Shown here: positions 51,418 to 61,164 of the stretch, one piece after another
How positions within the stretch are numbered: the first letter of the stretch is position 1
How the letters are laid out: each line of letters begins with the position of its first letter
From: Opacimonas immobilis
GTDB lineage: Bacteria > Pseudomonadota > Gammaproteobacteria > Enterobacterales > Alteromonadaceae
Assembly (NCBI RefSeq): GCF_048282545.1
Contig: NZ_CP182485.1
Span: forward strand, 1,116,001 to 1,180,000
Direction: 5' to 3'
DNA length: 64,000 nt
Notes under the pieces: generated by a model
Told to the model about the DNA's origin: nothing
What the model saw: the letters and a program-made list of their open reading frames with translations, nothing else
Databases searched by the model: none
Translations under genes and position numbers: made by a program

Positions 51418-53889
51418 ATGAAAGTTTTAAAATTTGGCGGTTCGTCGCTAGCTGATGCAGAGCGTTACTTAGGCGTCGCCAAAATCGTCACAGAATATCA
51501 TAGCGACACCGGTGCTGCGGCAGTGCTATCTGCACCGAAGGGCGTGACTAATGCGCTTTCATTATTGATTGAGCAAGCCTCATCAGGACAGGATTTTTCT
51601 GAGTTATACGCCAAGCTCAATATGACCTTAAATGGCATTGCCCAAGAATTGGGTGAGCGTGAAGCAAATTTCCCACTTACTCAGTTAACAGATTTTATTC
51701 AAACTATTCTTGCGACACTGGATGAAAAACTGCGTGGTATGCAGCTGCTCGGTTGTGCCCCAGATAATACCGCCGCTGAATTACTTTCCATGGGTGAGTA
51801 TGTATCGGTAAATATTTTGCAGTCGATTTTTGCCGCGCGAGGCATTAACGCGCAAATCGTAGACCCAGCCGAAAAAGTCCTAGCTTATGGTCCTTTCCTT
51901 GATGCGTTAGCAAATGTGGCTGAGTCCAAAGCACGTTTTGCTGATGTCGATAACTCAGGTAAAACCTTGTTAATCATGCCTGGGTTTGTCGCTGTGAATG
52001 AAGACGGCGACAAAGTTACATTAGGGCGTAATGGTTCAGATTATTCTGCGGCGATCCTCGCTGCGTGTATTGATGCTGAAGTGTGTGAGATTTGGACAGA
52101 CGTGGACGGTGTGTACAACGCCGACCCACGACAAGTCGAAAATGCCGTGTTAATGGACAAACTCACCTACGAAGAAGCGATGGAGCTATCCTATTTTGGT
52201 GCCAAAGTGCTTCATCCCAAGACCATTGGCCCGATTGCTCAGCATCATATCCCATGTTTAATTAAAAACACGTTAAACCCTTCTGCTCCGGGGACTTTGA
52301 TCTCGAATGAAAAGAGCGAAAAGTGGACCAATGTAAAAGGCATTTCTCATCTTGACGATATGGTGATGCTCAATATTGCCGGCCCAGGTATGAAAGGTAT
52401 GGTCGGTATGGCAACACGTATTTTTGATTCGATGGCACGAGGTAATATCTCTATCACGTTAATTACCCAGTCCTCCTCTGAATACAGTATTAGCTTTTGT
52501 ATCGCGCAAAAAGACCAAAGTAAAGCCTTGGATATTTTACACGATGAATTTGCCCTTGAACTACATAACAAGCTACTAGAGCCAATTGATTTCAAAGAAG
52601 ATTTGGCGATTGTGACTCTGGTTGGTGATGGTATGAAGCGCAGTAAAGGCATGGCAGCTCGCTTCTTCCAGGCTTTAGCGCAAGCGCGTATTAATAACAT
52701 TGCCATTGCGCAAGGCTCATCTGAACGCTCAATCTCAACGGTCATTGATGCCGATAAAGCCAAAAAAGCCATCAAAGTCGTGCATCAAAACTTCTTTGGT
52801 CGTCAGCATTTTATCGATGTGTTCCTAGTCGGCTGTGGCACAGTGGGTGCCGAATTAGTCCGTCAGATGGCGAAGCAACAAGCGGCACTTGCCGAAAAAT
52901 CGATTCGCTTGCGTGTTTACGGCATTGCCAATTCCAAGCAGATTTTATTTGATAATAACGGCATTGATATCTCGGATGAAGCGGCATGGCGTGATGCTCT
53001 CACTAGTCGTGGTGTGCACTATGGCTTAAAGGAGCTCAAGCAGTTTGTCGTGGACAACAGTTTAACCAATCCTGTTTTTGTCGATTGTACCTCTGCGCAA
53101 TCGGTAGCCGACCAATATGTGGATATACTCGAAGCGGGTTTCCACGTGGTGACTCCGAACAAAAAAGCCAACACTGGCTCTACCCAATATTACGCTGAAA
53201 TCAAAGCGGCCACGATGACGCAAAAACGTCAGTACTTATATGAAACTACCGTTGGTGCAGGCTTACCTGTCATTGATAATTTGCAAAAATTGTTCAATGC
53301 TGGTGACGAGTTAGAAAGCTTTGAAGGGATCCTGTCAGGTTCATTGTCCTATGTGTTTGGCAAATTGGAAGAAGGGTTGAGTTTGTCAGCAGCTACAGCC
53401 GTCGCCAAAGAAAACGGCTTCACTGAACCAGACCCTCGTGATGATTTGAGTGGGATGGATGTAGCACGTAAACTCTTGATTATGGCGCGTGAGGCGGGCT
53501 TAACGCTGGAATTAAGCGATATTGATATCGAATCGGTATTGCCACCAGGATTTGATGCCAGTGGTGATATTGATACATTTATGGCTAATTTACCCAAAGC
53601 AGACGGTCACTATGCAGATTTGGTAAGCCGAGCACAGCGCGAAGACAAAGTACTGCGCTATGTGGGAAGCATTAGCAAAGACGGTAAGTGTGCAGTGAAG
53701 ATCCAAGCTGTATCCCAAGACCATCCTTTGGCAGCCATTAAAGATGGCGAAAATGCCCTCGCTATTCGTTCCGCATACTACAGCCCAATTCCTTATGTCA
53801 TTCGTGGGTATGGTGCGGGTGCTACTGTAACCGCTGCTGGTGTCTTTGCTGATATCTTACGTACCCAAGCGTGGAAACAAGAACTATGA
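51418..53889 (+). CDS. thrA: Bifunctional aspartate kinase I / homoserine dehydrogenase I
   Basis: Catalyses the first and third steps from aspartate to threonine. The 823-residue fusion has the kinase (KVLKFGGSSLADAERY at the start, VTLGRNGSDYSAAILA, IWTDVDGVYNADPR). A central regulatory ACT region follows (ISITLITQSSSEYSISFCI, NNIAIAQGSSERSISTVID). The dehydrogenase has VFLVGCGTVGAELVRQM for NADP binding, VVTPNKKANTGS, LYETTVGAGLPVIDNL and GSLSYVFGKLEEG. Threonine feedback inhibition is expected. It lies behind a leader peptide and attenuator. Confidence 0.97.
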   Translation: MKVLKFGGSSLADAERYLGVAKIVTEYHSDTGAAAVLSAPKGVTNALSLLIEQASSGQDFSELYAKLNMTLNGIAQELGEREANFPLTQLTDFIQTILATLDEKLRGMQLLGCAPDNTAAELLSMGEYVSVNILQSIFAARGINAQIVDPAEKVLAYGPFLDALANVAESKARFADVDNSGKTLLIMPGFVAVNEDGDKVTLGRNGSDYSAAILAACIDAEVCEIWTDVDGVYNADPRQVENAVLMDKLTYEEAMELSYFGAKVLHPKTIGPIAQHHIPCLIKNTLNPSAPGTLISNEKSEKWTNVKGISHLDDMVMLNIAGPGMKGMVGMATRIFDSMARGNISITLITQSSSEYSISFCIAQKDQSKALDILHDEFALELHNKLLEPIDFKEDLAIVTLVGDGMKRSKGMAARFFQALAQARINNIAIAQGSSERSISTVIDADKAKKAIKVVHQNFFGRQHFIDVFLVGCGTVGAELVRQMAKQQAALAEKSIRLRVYGIANSKQILFDNNGIDISDEAAWRDALTSRGVHYGLKELKQFVVDNSLTNPVFVDCTSAQSVADQYVDILEAGFHVVTPNKKANTGSTQYYAEIKAATMTQKRQYLYETTVGAGLPVIDNLQKLFNAGDELESFEGILSGSLSYVFGKLEEGLSLSAATAVAKENGFTEPDPRDDLSGMDVARKLLIMAREAGLTLELSDIDIESVLPPGFDASGDIDTFMANLPKADGHYADLVSRAQREDKVLRYVGSISKDGKCAVKIQAVSQDHPLAAIKDGENALAIRSAYYSPIPYVIRGYGAGATVTAAGVFADILRTQAWKQEL

Positions 53890-53899
53890 GTTCACTATC

Positions 53900-54841
53900 A
53901 TGAAAATAACTGCTTACGCGCCTGCGTCGATAGGTAATGTCAGTGTTGGTTTTGATGTCCTAGGTGCAGCTTTAGCACCCATTGACGGCACGTTATTGGG
54001 CGATAAAGTCTCCGTTGAGCCAGCGCCAGAATATGCTTTGACGGTGTCTGGACGCTTTGCCGAACGTTTACCGTCGGGTACTGAAAACAACATTGTGACT
54101 CAGTGTTATCACTTTTTTCACGAGCAAATGCAACAACGTGACTTAGCGACGCAACCGTTATCTTTGCACCTTGATAAGACATTGCCGATAGGCAGTGGAT
54201 TAGGTTCTTCAGCGAGCTCAATCGTCGCTGCGTTTTATGCCTTAAATGCGTTTTATGATAAGCCTTTTGATGACAATGAGTTATTGTTTATGATGGGAGA
54301 ATGCGAAGGGCAAATCAGTGGTGCGGTGCATTACGATAATGTTGCCCCTGCTTTGTTTGGTGGTATGACGCTTATGACGGGGCTAGGTAATCCGATCTGT
54401 GAACTCGTTCCAACGTTCAAGGATTGGTATTGGGTGTCGTGTTATAGCGGCATCAGTGTCTCGACTTCTGCTGCTCGAAAACTGCTGCCAACACGGTGGG
54501 ATACGGCAACCACTTTGACCTTTGGCCGTCAACTTGCGGTGTTTATTCATGCCTCGCATACACAGAATGCGCAATTAGCAGCAAGTGTTTTCCATGACGT
54601 TTTGGCCGAACCCTATCGCAAGTCACTGTTGCCCCATTTCGATGAAAGTCGTGCCTATGCCATGGCACAAGGAGCCTTGGGTTTTGGTATATCAGGCTCA
54701 GGTCCAACTGTATTCGCAGCTTGTGATAATTTGCAAAGTGCTCAGGCCATTGCAACCTATCTACAAGACAACTATATTCAAAATGACGATGGTTTTTGTC
54801 ATATTTGCCGCATCGACGATGCCGGCACACGCACACTATAA
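53900..54841 (+). CDS. thrB: Homoserine kinase
   Basis: GHMP-family kinase, 313 residues, that phosphorylates homoserine. N-terminal YAPASIGNVSVGFDVLGAAL, the ATP loop LPIGSGLGSSASSIVAAFYA, and C-terminal GISGSGPTVFAAC. ATG 53900 gives the standard MKITAYAP-type start, 10 bp after the thrA stop. A longer in-frame opening would overlap thrA by 50 bp and is unlikely. Confidence 0.96.
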   Translation: MKITAYAPASIGNVSVGFDVLGAALAPIDGTLLGDKVSVEPAPEYALTVSGRFAERLPSGTENNIVTQCYHFFHEQMQQRDLATQPLSLHLDKTLPIGSGLGSSASSIVAAFYALNAFYDKPFDDNELLFMMGECEGQISGAVHYDNVAPALFGGMTLMTGLGNPICELVPTFKDWYWVSCYSGISVSTSAARKLLPTRWDTATTLTFGRQLAVFIHASHTQNAQLAASVFHDVLAEPYRKSLLPHFDESRAYAMAQGALGFGISGSGPTVFAACDNLQSAQAIATYLQDNYIQNDDGFCHICRIDDAGTRTL

Positions 54842-54855
54842 GTAAGGTACCTTCG

Positions 54856-56139
54856 ATGCATTTAGTCAATTTAAAAGACGCGACTCAACAAGTTAATTTT
54901 CAGCAAGCCGTGATGACTGGATTAGGCCGGAATCAAGGTTTGTTTTTTGTCGAACACATTTCACCGCTCGATGATATAGACGCCTTGCTATCCTTATCTT
55001 TACAAGAACGCTCTAAGGTGATTTTGCAGCATTTGTTGGGGGATGAGTTTACCAGCTCTGAAGTTTCAGAATTGGTCGATAACGCGTTTAACTTTCCAGC
55101 ACCTGTGGCTAAAGTTGATGATACCACCTATTGCTTAGAATTATTTCACGGACCAACGTTAGCGTTTAAAGATTTTGGTGGCCGTTTTATGGCGCAGTGT
55201 TTGGCCAAAATAGCCCAAGGTGCTCCAGTGACCATTCTTACCGCCACATCAGGCGATACTGGTGCGGCTGTGGCGCATGCCTTCCATGGTCTAGATAATG
55301 TCAATGTGGTTATCTTGTTCCCTAAGGGCAAAATCAGTCCGTTACAAGAAAAGCTATTCACCACATTAGGTGGCAACATTCACACGGTGGCCATTGATGG
55401 TGACTTTGATGCGTGCCAGGCCATCGTTAAGCAAGCATTTGAAGATCAACAAATGCGCGATGAGTTGCATTTGAACTCAGCAAACTCTATCAATATTTCT
55501 CGCCTTCTGGCCCAGGTTTGTTATTACTTTGAGGCGTTTGCTCAACTACCTGCTGAAAAGCGTGATGAGCTGGTTGTGGCAGTTCCCAGTGGTAACTTTG
55601 GCAACTTGACCGCTGGCATGATTGCTAAAGCATTGGGTTTACCAATCAAACGTTTTGTCGCGGCAACGAATTTGAATGACACGGTACCGCGTTATTTACA
55701 AAATGGTGAGTGGGCGCCGAAGCAAACGGTTGCCACGATTTCGAACGCGATGGACGTGTCTCAACCTAACAACTGGCCGCGTATTGAAGCGATGTTCGAA
55801 AAAGGAATTTTGGCAAAAGATTGCCTAACGGGTGTCGCCGTTGACGAAGATTACACTCAATTGGCCATGAAACAATTACAAAGCTTAGGCTACACCAGTG
55901 AGCCACATGCAGCGGTAGCCTATCGTGCACTGCATAATACCCTGGCAGAGAGTGAAATTGGTTTATTCTTAGGAACCGCACATCCGGCAAAGTTCAAAGA
56001 ATCAGTCGAAAACATTTTGGGTGCGCCTTTAGCGTTGCCAAAGGCTTTGATGGATGTAGCAGATAAGCCCTCATTAGCAGTGGATAAACCGGCAGATTAT
56101 GCTTTAATTAAACAACACATGTTTGATTTATTAGCTTAA
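54856..56139 (+). CDS. thrC: Threonine synthase
   Basis: PLP enzyme converting phosphohomoserine to threonine. The 427-residue product shows the cofactor lysine in FHGPTLAFKDFGGRFMAQCL, TATSGDTGAAVAHAFHG, VAVPSGNFGNLTAGMIAKAL and a C-terminal FLGTAHPAKFKESVE. It begins at ATG 54856 with AAGG eight bases upstream, 14 bp after thrB; the earlier in-frame start overlaps thrB. Last gene of thrABC. Confidence 0.96.
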   Translation: MHLVNLKDATQQVNFQQAVMTGLGRNQGLFFVEHISPLDDIDALLSLSLQERSKVILQHLLGDEFTSSEVSELVDNAFNFPAPVAKVDDTTYCLELFHGPTLAFKDFGGRFMAQCLAKIAQGAPVTILTATSGDTGAAVAHAFHGLDNVNVVILFPKGKISPLQEKLFTTLGGNIHTVAIDGDFDACQAIVKQAFEDQQMRDELHLNSANSINISRLLAQVCYYFEAFAQLPAEKRDELVVAVPSGNFGNLTAGMIAKALGLPIKRFVAATNLNDTVPRYLQNGEWAPKQTVATISNAMDVSQPNNWPRIEAMFEKGILAKDCLTGVAVDEDYTQLAMKQLQSLGYTSEPHAAVAYRALHNTLAESEIGLFLGTAHPAKFKESVENILGAPLALPKALMDVADKPSLAVDKPADYALIKQHMFDLLA

Positions 56140-56152
56140 CAAAGAAGGTCTT

Positions 56153-56809
56153 ATGACACCCAGCTGGTCGGCTTTTTTAGATACCCAGCAAGGATTGCCA
56201 TATTACAAGGAGTTACAACAGGCATTGGCTCAGCGTCGCGCCTCCGGTGAAATAGTGTATCCACCGGAGAGTGACGTGTTGAAAGCGTTCAAGATGTCCG
56301 AGCTTTCCGACACTAAAGTGGTTATCCTTGGCCAAGACCCTTATCATGGGCCGCATCAAGCACATGGCTTGGCGTTTTCGGTTGCCAGAGATATCAATAT
56401 TCCTCCCTCGTTACGCAATATTTTCAAAGAACTCGAACACGAATTTTCCGATTATCAAATACCCATGCATGGCGACTTGACGCGTTGGGCAGAGCAAGGA
56501 GTCTTATTACTTAATACGGTATTGACGGTCGCTGAAGGTGAACCAAATTCACATAGTGGGTTAGGGTGGCAGAATTTTACGCATGCTGCAGTGAGGTATG
56601 TGAGTGATTATGTCGATAATGTTGTATTCATGCTATGGGGAGCCCATGCACAAAAACTGTCCATACTGATTGACAACCGCAAACACTGTGTGTTGAAAGC
56701 ACCGCATCCTAGTCCATTGTCGGCACATCGCGGGTTTTTTGGGTGCCGCCATTTTATCATGGCGAACCAATGGCTCACCAAAAAGGGTAAGCCCGTAATC
56801 GAGTGGTGA
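56153..56809 (+). CDS. ung: Uracil-DNA glycosylase (family 1)
   Basis: Removes uracil from DNA to start base excision repair. The 218-residue protein carries the catalytic GQDPYHG motif (Asp62), GLAFSVARDINIPPSLRNIFKEL, GVLLLNTVLTV and the Leu-loop HPSPLSAHRGFFGC. It is 13 bp after thrC and may share its transcript. Confidence 0.97.
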   Translation: MTPSWSAFLDTQQGLPYYKELQQALAQRRASGEIVYPPESDVLKAFKMSELSDTKVVILGQDPYHGPHQAHGLAFSVARDINIPPSLRNIFKELEHEFSDYQIPMHGDLTRWAEQGVLLLNTVLTVAEGEPNSHSGLGWQNFTHAAVRYVSDYVDNVVFMLWGAHAQKLSILIDNRKHCVLKAPHPSPLSAHRGFFGCRHFIMANQWLTKKGKPVIEW

Positions 56810-56827
56810 GATCACTACTTACTGTGA

Positions 56828-57046
56828 TTATTCTTCTTCGTCTAAATCAAAGTTAAAATCATACTTATCAAGCTCTCTTTCAAGTTCGAGTTTAGCTTTT
56901 AAGGCTTCAATTTCTCGCCATTTGCGTTTGGTGCGTTTACTGCGACGACGAGAGGGAGGGGAATCGCTATCGATGGTGTATTGTTCTTCCAGTACACTGG
57001 TATCCATGTGTAATGCTTCCCTATCAAAATAATGCTGTCTATCCAT
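56828..57046 (-). CDS. DUF3545-family small basic/acidic protein
   Basis: A 72-residue protein with a charged middle (SPPSRRRSKRTKRKWREIEA) that continues into a helix ALKAKLELERELDKYD, and an acidic tail ending DLDEEE. The KRKWREIEA helix is typical of DUF3545, a small gammaproteobacterial family of unknown function. GGAG nine bases before the ATG at 57046 supports that start; ATG 57007 and longer forms are alternatives. Confidence 0.8.
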   Translation of the reverse strand: MDRQHYFDREALHMDTSVLEEQYTIDSDSPPSRRRSKRTKRKWREIEALKAKLELERELDKYDFNFDLDEEE

Positions 57047-57235
57047 TTGTATCTGCTCCAAAGAAGAAACCATAAGGCATATCAATTACCTGTAGGTTAA
57101 ATTAATCCCTGTATGTGACAGATTCATTACGCGCGTGTGAAATTACTTACATAATTTGATTATATAGTGAACAAGCATGAATGGTAGGAAAATAATTTAG
57201 AATATTTTGTACTATTGATTACTATCAATAGAATT

Positions 57236-57266
57236 AAAAAAACCGTGTGAGATAAGTGCACACGGT
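57236..57266 (-). terminator. Intrinsic terminator of tal-pgi
   Basis: ACCGTGTG (57242-57249) and CACACGGT (57259-57266) form an eight-pair stem. Read on the minus strand it is followed by seven Ts, about 30 bp after the pgi stop. A weaker T-rich tract on the other side could also stop plus-strand transcription. Confidence 0.88.
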
Positions 57267-57296
57267 CTTTTATTTGGCCTCAATCAAGGTTTTGCA

Positions 57297-58910
57297 TTAG
57301 GATTGTGCATTGCGATAGCGATTGACTAAGTCTTGTGTAGAGCTATCAAGCTGAGCATTTGAGGCACCTTGCAGTGCGTCCAACACTTGATTACCTAATA
57401 CTTTGCCCAGTTCAACACCCCATTGGTCGAAGCTGTTTAAGCCCCATATAGCACCTTGTACAAACACTTTATGTTCATATAAAGCGACCAGCGAGCCAAG
57501 ATTAAAGGGTGATAATTCATCACACAATAAGGTGTTGGACGGTTTGTTGCCAGGCATGACTTTGTGAGCCGCAATGACTTCGCGATCGGGCATGTCCCCA
57601 GGTAAATCAGCGTAACATTCATCGAATGTTTTCCCCTGCATCAACGCTTGCGCCTGACCAAAACAATTAGCAGCCAGCATAGCGTGATGGGTTGCGTCTT
57701 GATCCGGAACTCTTAATGGGAAAATAAAATCGACCGGCAACAGAGTTTCACTTTGATGGATGAGTTGATGAAATGAGTGTTGCCCGTTGGTTCCCTCAGA
57801 ACCAAAAATGATTGGACCTGTTGCGTAACCAAGTTCTGATCCATCAAGCGCATTACGCTTACCGTTACTTTCCATATCCAACTGCTGAACATAAGCTGGG
57901 AAGCCACGTAAATAATGATAGTAAGGCAGTAACACATGGCTTTGCGCATCATTAAAATTGCGATACCAAATCCCCAAAAGAGCAAGTAATACAGGCATAT
58001 TTTGTTCAAGAGGCGCAGTCTTGAAGTGTGTATCCATCGCAAAGGCACCCTCAAGTAACTGCTTAAAATGAGTAAAACCAATTGCCAGCGCAATTGGTAA
58101 ACCTATCGCAGACCATAGCGAATAGCGCCCACCAACCCAGTCATTCATTGGAAACACCATATCTGGCGACATTCCAAATTCTACTGCTGCAGGCACGTTA
58201 GAAGACACCGCAGCGAAGTGCTTGGCAATGGCTTGTTGAGGTGCGCCAGACCCTAGAAACCACGATTTTGCGGTTAAAGTATTTTGCAGGGTTTCTTGAG
58301 TGCTAAATGATTTTGACGACATTAATACAAACGTCGTTTCGGGATTGCACTGTGCTAAGACGTCTTGTATGTGACAGCCATCAACATTTGCCACAAAATG
58401 CACCTTAAAGACGTCGTGCTGATAAGGCTTGAGTGCTTCAGTCATGATTTTGGGACCTAAAAAAGAACCGCCAATCCCGATGCTAACCACATCAGTGATG
58501 GGCTTATCCGTGTACCCAAGGTGTGTTCGATCAATCATCGTGTCGCAAAACGCTTCCATTTTGCTTAAAGTTGCCATGACCTCTGGTATCACATCGTGAC
58601 CGTCTACCAATACAGGTTCACCAGAAAAATTACGCAAAGCAGTGTGCAAAACCGCGCGGCCTTCAGTACTATTGATGGTCTCGCCGCCGAACATGGCGTC
58701 GCGTTTGGCTTCTACTTGTGACTCTTGTGCGAGCTTCACAAGGGCTGTGAAAACCTCTTGATTAATTCGGTTTTTGGCAAAATCCAAGTGCCAACCTGCC
58801 GCATCTAACTGATAGGTTTGAGTGCGTAGAGGATCGTTGGCAAACATTTCTCGCATATGCGGCAATGATTGACTCGCTAACTCCTTTAGTTTATCCCAAG
58901 CTGACAACAT
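57297..58910 (-). CDS. pgi: Glucose-6-phosphate isomerase
   Basis: Interconverts glucose 6-phosphate and fructose 6-phosphate. The 537-residue protein has SIGIGGSFLGPKIMTEAL, the substrate loop VLMSSKSFSTQETLQNTLTA, DWVGGRYSLWSAIGLPIAL, MESNGKRNALDGS and the catalytic histidine region GTNGQHSFHQLIHQ. It lies two bases downstream of tal, coupling glycolysis and the pentose phosphate pathway. Confidence 0.97.
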   Translation of the reverse strand: MLSAWDKLKELASQSLPHMREMFANDPLRTQTYQLDAAGWHLDFAKNRINQEVFTALVKLAQESQVEAKRDAMFGGETINSTEGRAVLHTALRNFSGEPVLVDGHDVIPEVMATLSKMEAFCDTMIDRTHLGYTDKPITDVVSIGIGGSFLGPKIMTEALKPYQHDVFKVHFVANVDGCHIQDVLAQCNPETTFVLMSSKSFSTQETLQNTLTAKSWFLGSGAPQQAIAKHFAAVSSNVPAAVEFGMSPDMVFPMNDWVGGRYSLWSAIGLPIALAIGFTHFKQLLEGAFAMDTHFKTAPLEQNMPVLLALLGIWYRNFNDAQSHVLLPYYHYLRGFPAYVQQLDMESNGKRNALDGSELGYATGPIIFGSEGTNGQHSFHQLIHQSETLLPVDFIFPLRVPDQDATHHAMLAANCFGQAQALMQGKTFDECYADLPGDMPDREVIAAHKVMPGNKPSNTLLCDELSPFNLGSLVALYEHKVFVQGAIWGLNSFDQWGVELGKVLGNQVLDALQGASNAQLDSSTQDLVNRYRNAQS

Positions 58911-58912
58911 AG

Positions 58913-59863
58913 TTAAAGTTTCTCCGCCAACAGTTGCTCAAGTTTGATTTGGTCTTTGGTAAAGTTGCGAATGCCTTCGGCGAGTTTTTCGGTGGCCATC
59001 GCATCTTGATTCATATCCCAACGGAACTCGGCTTCTGTTAGTGCATTGGGCGCTGCTTGCGTTGCGCCGTTATCAACAAGTTTGACGTCCAACTCAGAGT
59101 CGGTATTGGCAAGTTCTTCTAATAATGCTGGCGCGATAGTCAAACGGTCACAACCTGCCAATTCAAGTATTTCACTGGTATTACGGAAACTGGCACCCAT
59201 GACAACAGTTGGGTAGCCGTGGTCTTTGTAATAGTTGTAGATATTGGTTACTGAGATGACGCCTGGATCATTGGCACCGGTAAAATCTCCTTCGCTGTTG
59301 GCTTTGTACCAATCCAAAATGCGACCGACAAAGGGAGAGATCAAAAAGACACCCGCTTCCGCACAAGCTCTTGCTTGAGCAAATGAGAAAAGGAGTGTCA
59401 GATTACAGTTGATACCTTCTTTTTCCAATTGCTCAGCCGCTTTGATACCTTCCCAAGTGGACGCAATCTTAATTAAGATGCGGTCCTTGCTTATCCCTTC
59501 TTCTTCATACAAAGCGATCAATTTATGCGCTTTTGCGACGGTTGCTTCCGTGCTAAAAGACAGACGCGCATCCACTTCCGTGGAGATGCGTCCGGGGATG
59601 ACGCCGACAATTTCTTTGCCGATCAATACTGCAAGTTTGTCTGCAGCATCAATAACTTGTTGGTCAGCATCGTTTGATTGTGCTTTTGCCCATGCAATCG
59701 AGGACTCTATCATTGAGGCATATTCAGGAATACCTGCTGCTTTCAATAACAATGATGGATTGGTGGTCGCATCGACTGGAGAATATTTTTTGATTGCTTC
59801 AATGTCACCGGTATCAGCAACAACAGTGGTAACGTTTTTCAATGCGGAGAGTAAATCAGCCAT
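58913..59863 (-). CDS. tal: Transaldolase (TalB type)
   Basis: Transfers a dihydroxyacetone unit in the non-oxidative pentose phosphate pathway. The 316-residue TIM barrel follows E. coli TalB closely: TTVVADTGDIEAIKKYSPVD, DATTNPSLLLKA, PGRISTEVDARLSF, the Schiff-base lysine in RILIKIASTWEGIKAAEQL, and GASFRNTSEILELAGCDRLT. First of the tal-pgi operon. Confidence 0.97.
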   Translation of the reverse strand: MADLLSALKNVTTVVADTGDIEAIKKYSPVDATTNPSLLLKAAGIPEYASMIESSIAWAKAQSNDADQQVIDAADKLAVLIGKEIVGVIPGRISTEVDARLSFSTEATVAKAHKLIALYEEEGISKDRILIKIASTWEGIKAAEQLEKEGINCNLTLLFSFAQARACAEAGVFLISPFVGRILDWYKANSEGDFTGANDPGVISVTNIYNYYKDHGYPTVVMGASFRNTSEILELAGCDRLTIAPALLEELANTDSELDVKLVDNGATQAAPNALTEAEFRWDMNQDAMATEKLAEGIRNFTKDQIKLEQLLAEKL

Positions 59864-59978
59864 GGTAATCCTTAAAATCGATTAGCTTGATAGAATTTAT
59901 CCTTTAGAATAAATCAATATGATGTTCCATAATCGAAAACGTCGATTAAGACGTAATACGATTATAGAGGAATTCAAT

Positions 59979-60092
59979 ATGCACAAGATTATCAATTTTT
60001 TTATCAAAAAACCATCTAAGCCAAAGCAAGTTTGTAAGTATTCAGATGACTGCTACTTGTATGGTAAACTAGCTCCGACCAATAAGGAGTGA
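59979..60092 (+). CDS. Undescribed 37-residue peptide gene directly upstream of yaaA
   Basis: An ATG with GAGG eight bases upstream opens a 37-codon frame. The product starts MHKIINFFIKKPSKPKQ and continues with VCKYSDDCYLYGKLAP then TNKE. It is Lys-rich with two cysteines seven residues apart and a short hydrophobic start, with no signal or long membrane helix. The SD of yaaA (AAGGAG) lies inside its last codons and its stop is two bases before the yaaA ATG, so the two are probably translationally coupled. I do not recognise a family. It could instead be a regulatory leader frame for yaaA. A five-base dyad ACGTC/GACGT lies upstream (59939-59954). Confidence 0.5.
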   Translation: MHKIINFFIKKPSKPKQVCKYSDDCYLYGKLAPTNKE

Positions 60093-60094
60093 AT

Positions 60095-60865
60095 ATGTTA
60101 GTTCTGTTATCCCCAGCTAAAAATTTAGATTATAAAACACCGGTTCCCGTAGCAGAGTACTCGCAGTTATCTTTGCGTGATGACACACAAGCTTTGGCGC
60201 AAGTCTGTAAAACCCTGACTCCGGCTGATTTATCTAAGTTGATGGGGATAAGCGATAAGCTCGCGATTCTCAATGCCGAGCGCTTTAATGATTTTGCCAT
60301 GCCATTTGCTCCCGAAAATGCGCGTCAAGCTATGTATGCGTTTAACGGTGATGTGTACACAGGACTCGATGCGTATTCGTTGAGTGAGGAAGATGTTGCT
60401 TTTGCTCAGTCTCATTTGCGGATCCTATCGGGTTTGTACGGTGTGTTGAGACCACTTGATTTGATGCAACCGTATCGCCTGGAGATGGGCACATCTTTGG
60501 CTACCGAGCGCGGTAAAAACCTCTACGAATTCTGGGGCAACAAAATTACCGATGAGCTAAATGCAATGGGTTCAGAGGTTGTGGTCAATTTGGCTTCTAA
60601 CGAGTATTTTAGCGCGGTCAAAACTAAAGAATTAGCGGGTCGTTTGATCACCCCAGTGTTCAAAGATGAAAAAAATGACAAAGTCAAAATCATCAGTTTC
60701 TACGCCAAAAAAGCACGTGGTCTGATGGCGCGTTGGATCATTGAACATCGCATCACAGACGTTGAATCATTATCGGGTTTTGATGTGGCGGGCTATCGTT
60801 TTGCACCAGAGCAAAGTGACGACACAACGTTAACATTTATCCGTTTGGAAAAGGACCGAGCGTAG
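60095..60865 (+). CDS. yaaA: Peroxide stress protein YaaA (DUF328/UPF0246)
   Basis: A 256-residue protein that in E. coli lowers free iron during peroxide stress and binds DNA. Family features: MLVLLSPAKNLDYKTP start, FNGDVYTGLDAYSL, LRILSGLYGVLRPLDLMQPY and FYAKKARGLMARWII. ATG 60095 follows AAGGAG by five bases; the GTG at 60089 is inside the SD. Confidence 0.95.
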   Translation: MLVLLSPAKNLDYKTPVPVAEYSQLSLRDDTQALAQVCKTLTPADLSKLMGISDKLAILNAERFNDFAMPFAPENARQAMYAFNGDVYTGLDAYSLSEEDVAFAQSHLRILSGLYGVLRPLDLMQPYRLEMGTSLATERGKNLYEFWGNKITDELNAMGSEVVVNLASNEYFSAVKTKELAGRLITPVFKDEKNDKVKIISFYAKKARGLMARWIIEHRITDVESLSGFDVAGYRFAPEQSDDTTLTFIRLEKDRA

Positions 60866-60931
60866 TTTGGCGCTATGAGAGCATTTCCAGTAATGTGTTG
60901 TGTCAATGCACAAATAAAAAGGTACTATATT

Positions 60932-61099
60932 TTATCCTCTGTCAGCCTTTTTCGTTTTGATATAAAAATGATTAAGAACAACGATGAGTATTCCCACACT
61001 AACAACCAATATGACTTCTTCAAAGGTATTGAGTTTTAGTAGGTGAGAAATGAGCAGACTTGCTAATAAGCCCAAAAAAAATACCATCCATTTATTCAT
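60932..61099 (-). CDS. Small two-helix membrane protein, candidate partner/immunity protein
   Basis: A 55-residue protein with two predicted membrane helices: WMVFFLGLLASLLISHLL near the start and VILVVSVGILIVVLNHFYI, then a basic tail KTKKADRG. AGGA lies upstream of the ATG at 61099, though about 10 bases away. It is 65 bp downstream of a double-glycine-leader-type peptide gene on the same strand. Class II microcin and bacteriocin operons often carry a small hydrophobic immunity protein in this position. That role is inference; the size and topology are what the sequence shows. Confidence 0.6.
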   Translation of the reverse strand: MNKWMVFFLGLLASLLISHLLKLNTFEEVILVVSVGILIVVLNHFYIKTKKADRG

Positions 61100-61164
61100 T
61101 TTAATTTCTTTTCCTGTTTAAAAATATATGGCCAGAAAGTTATCTACCATAAATGAGATAATAC

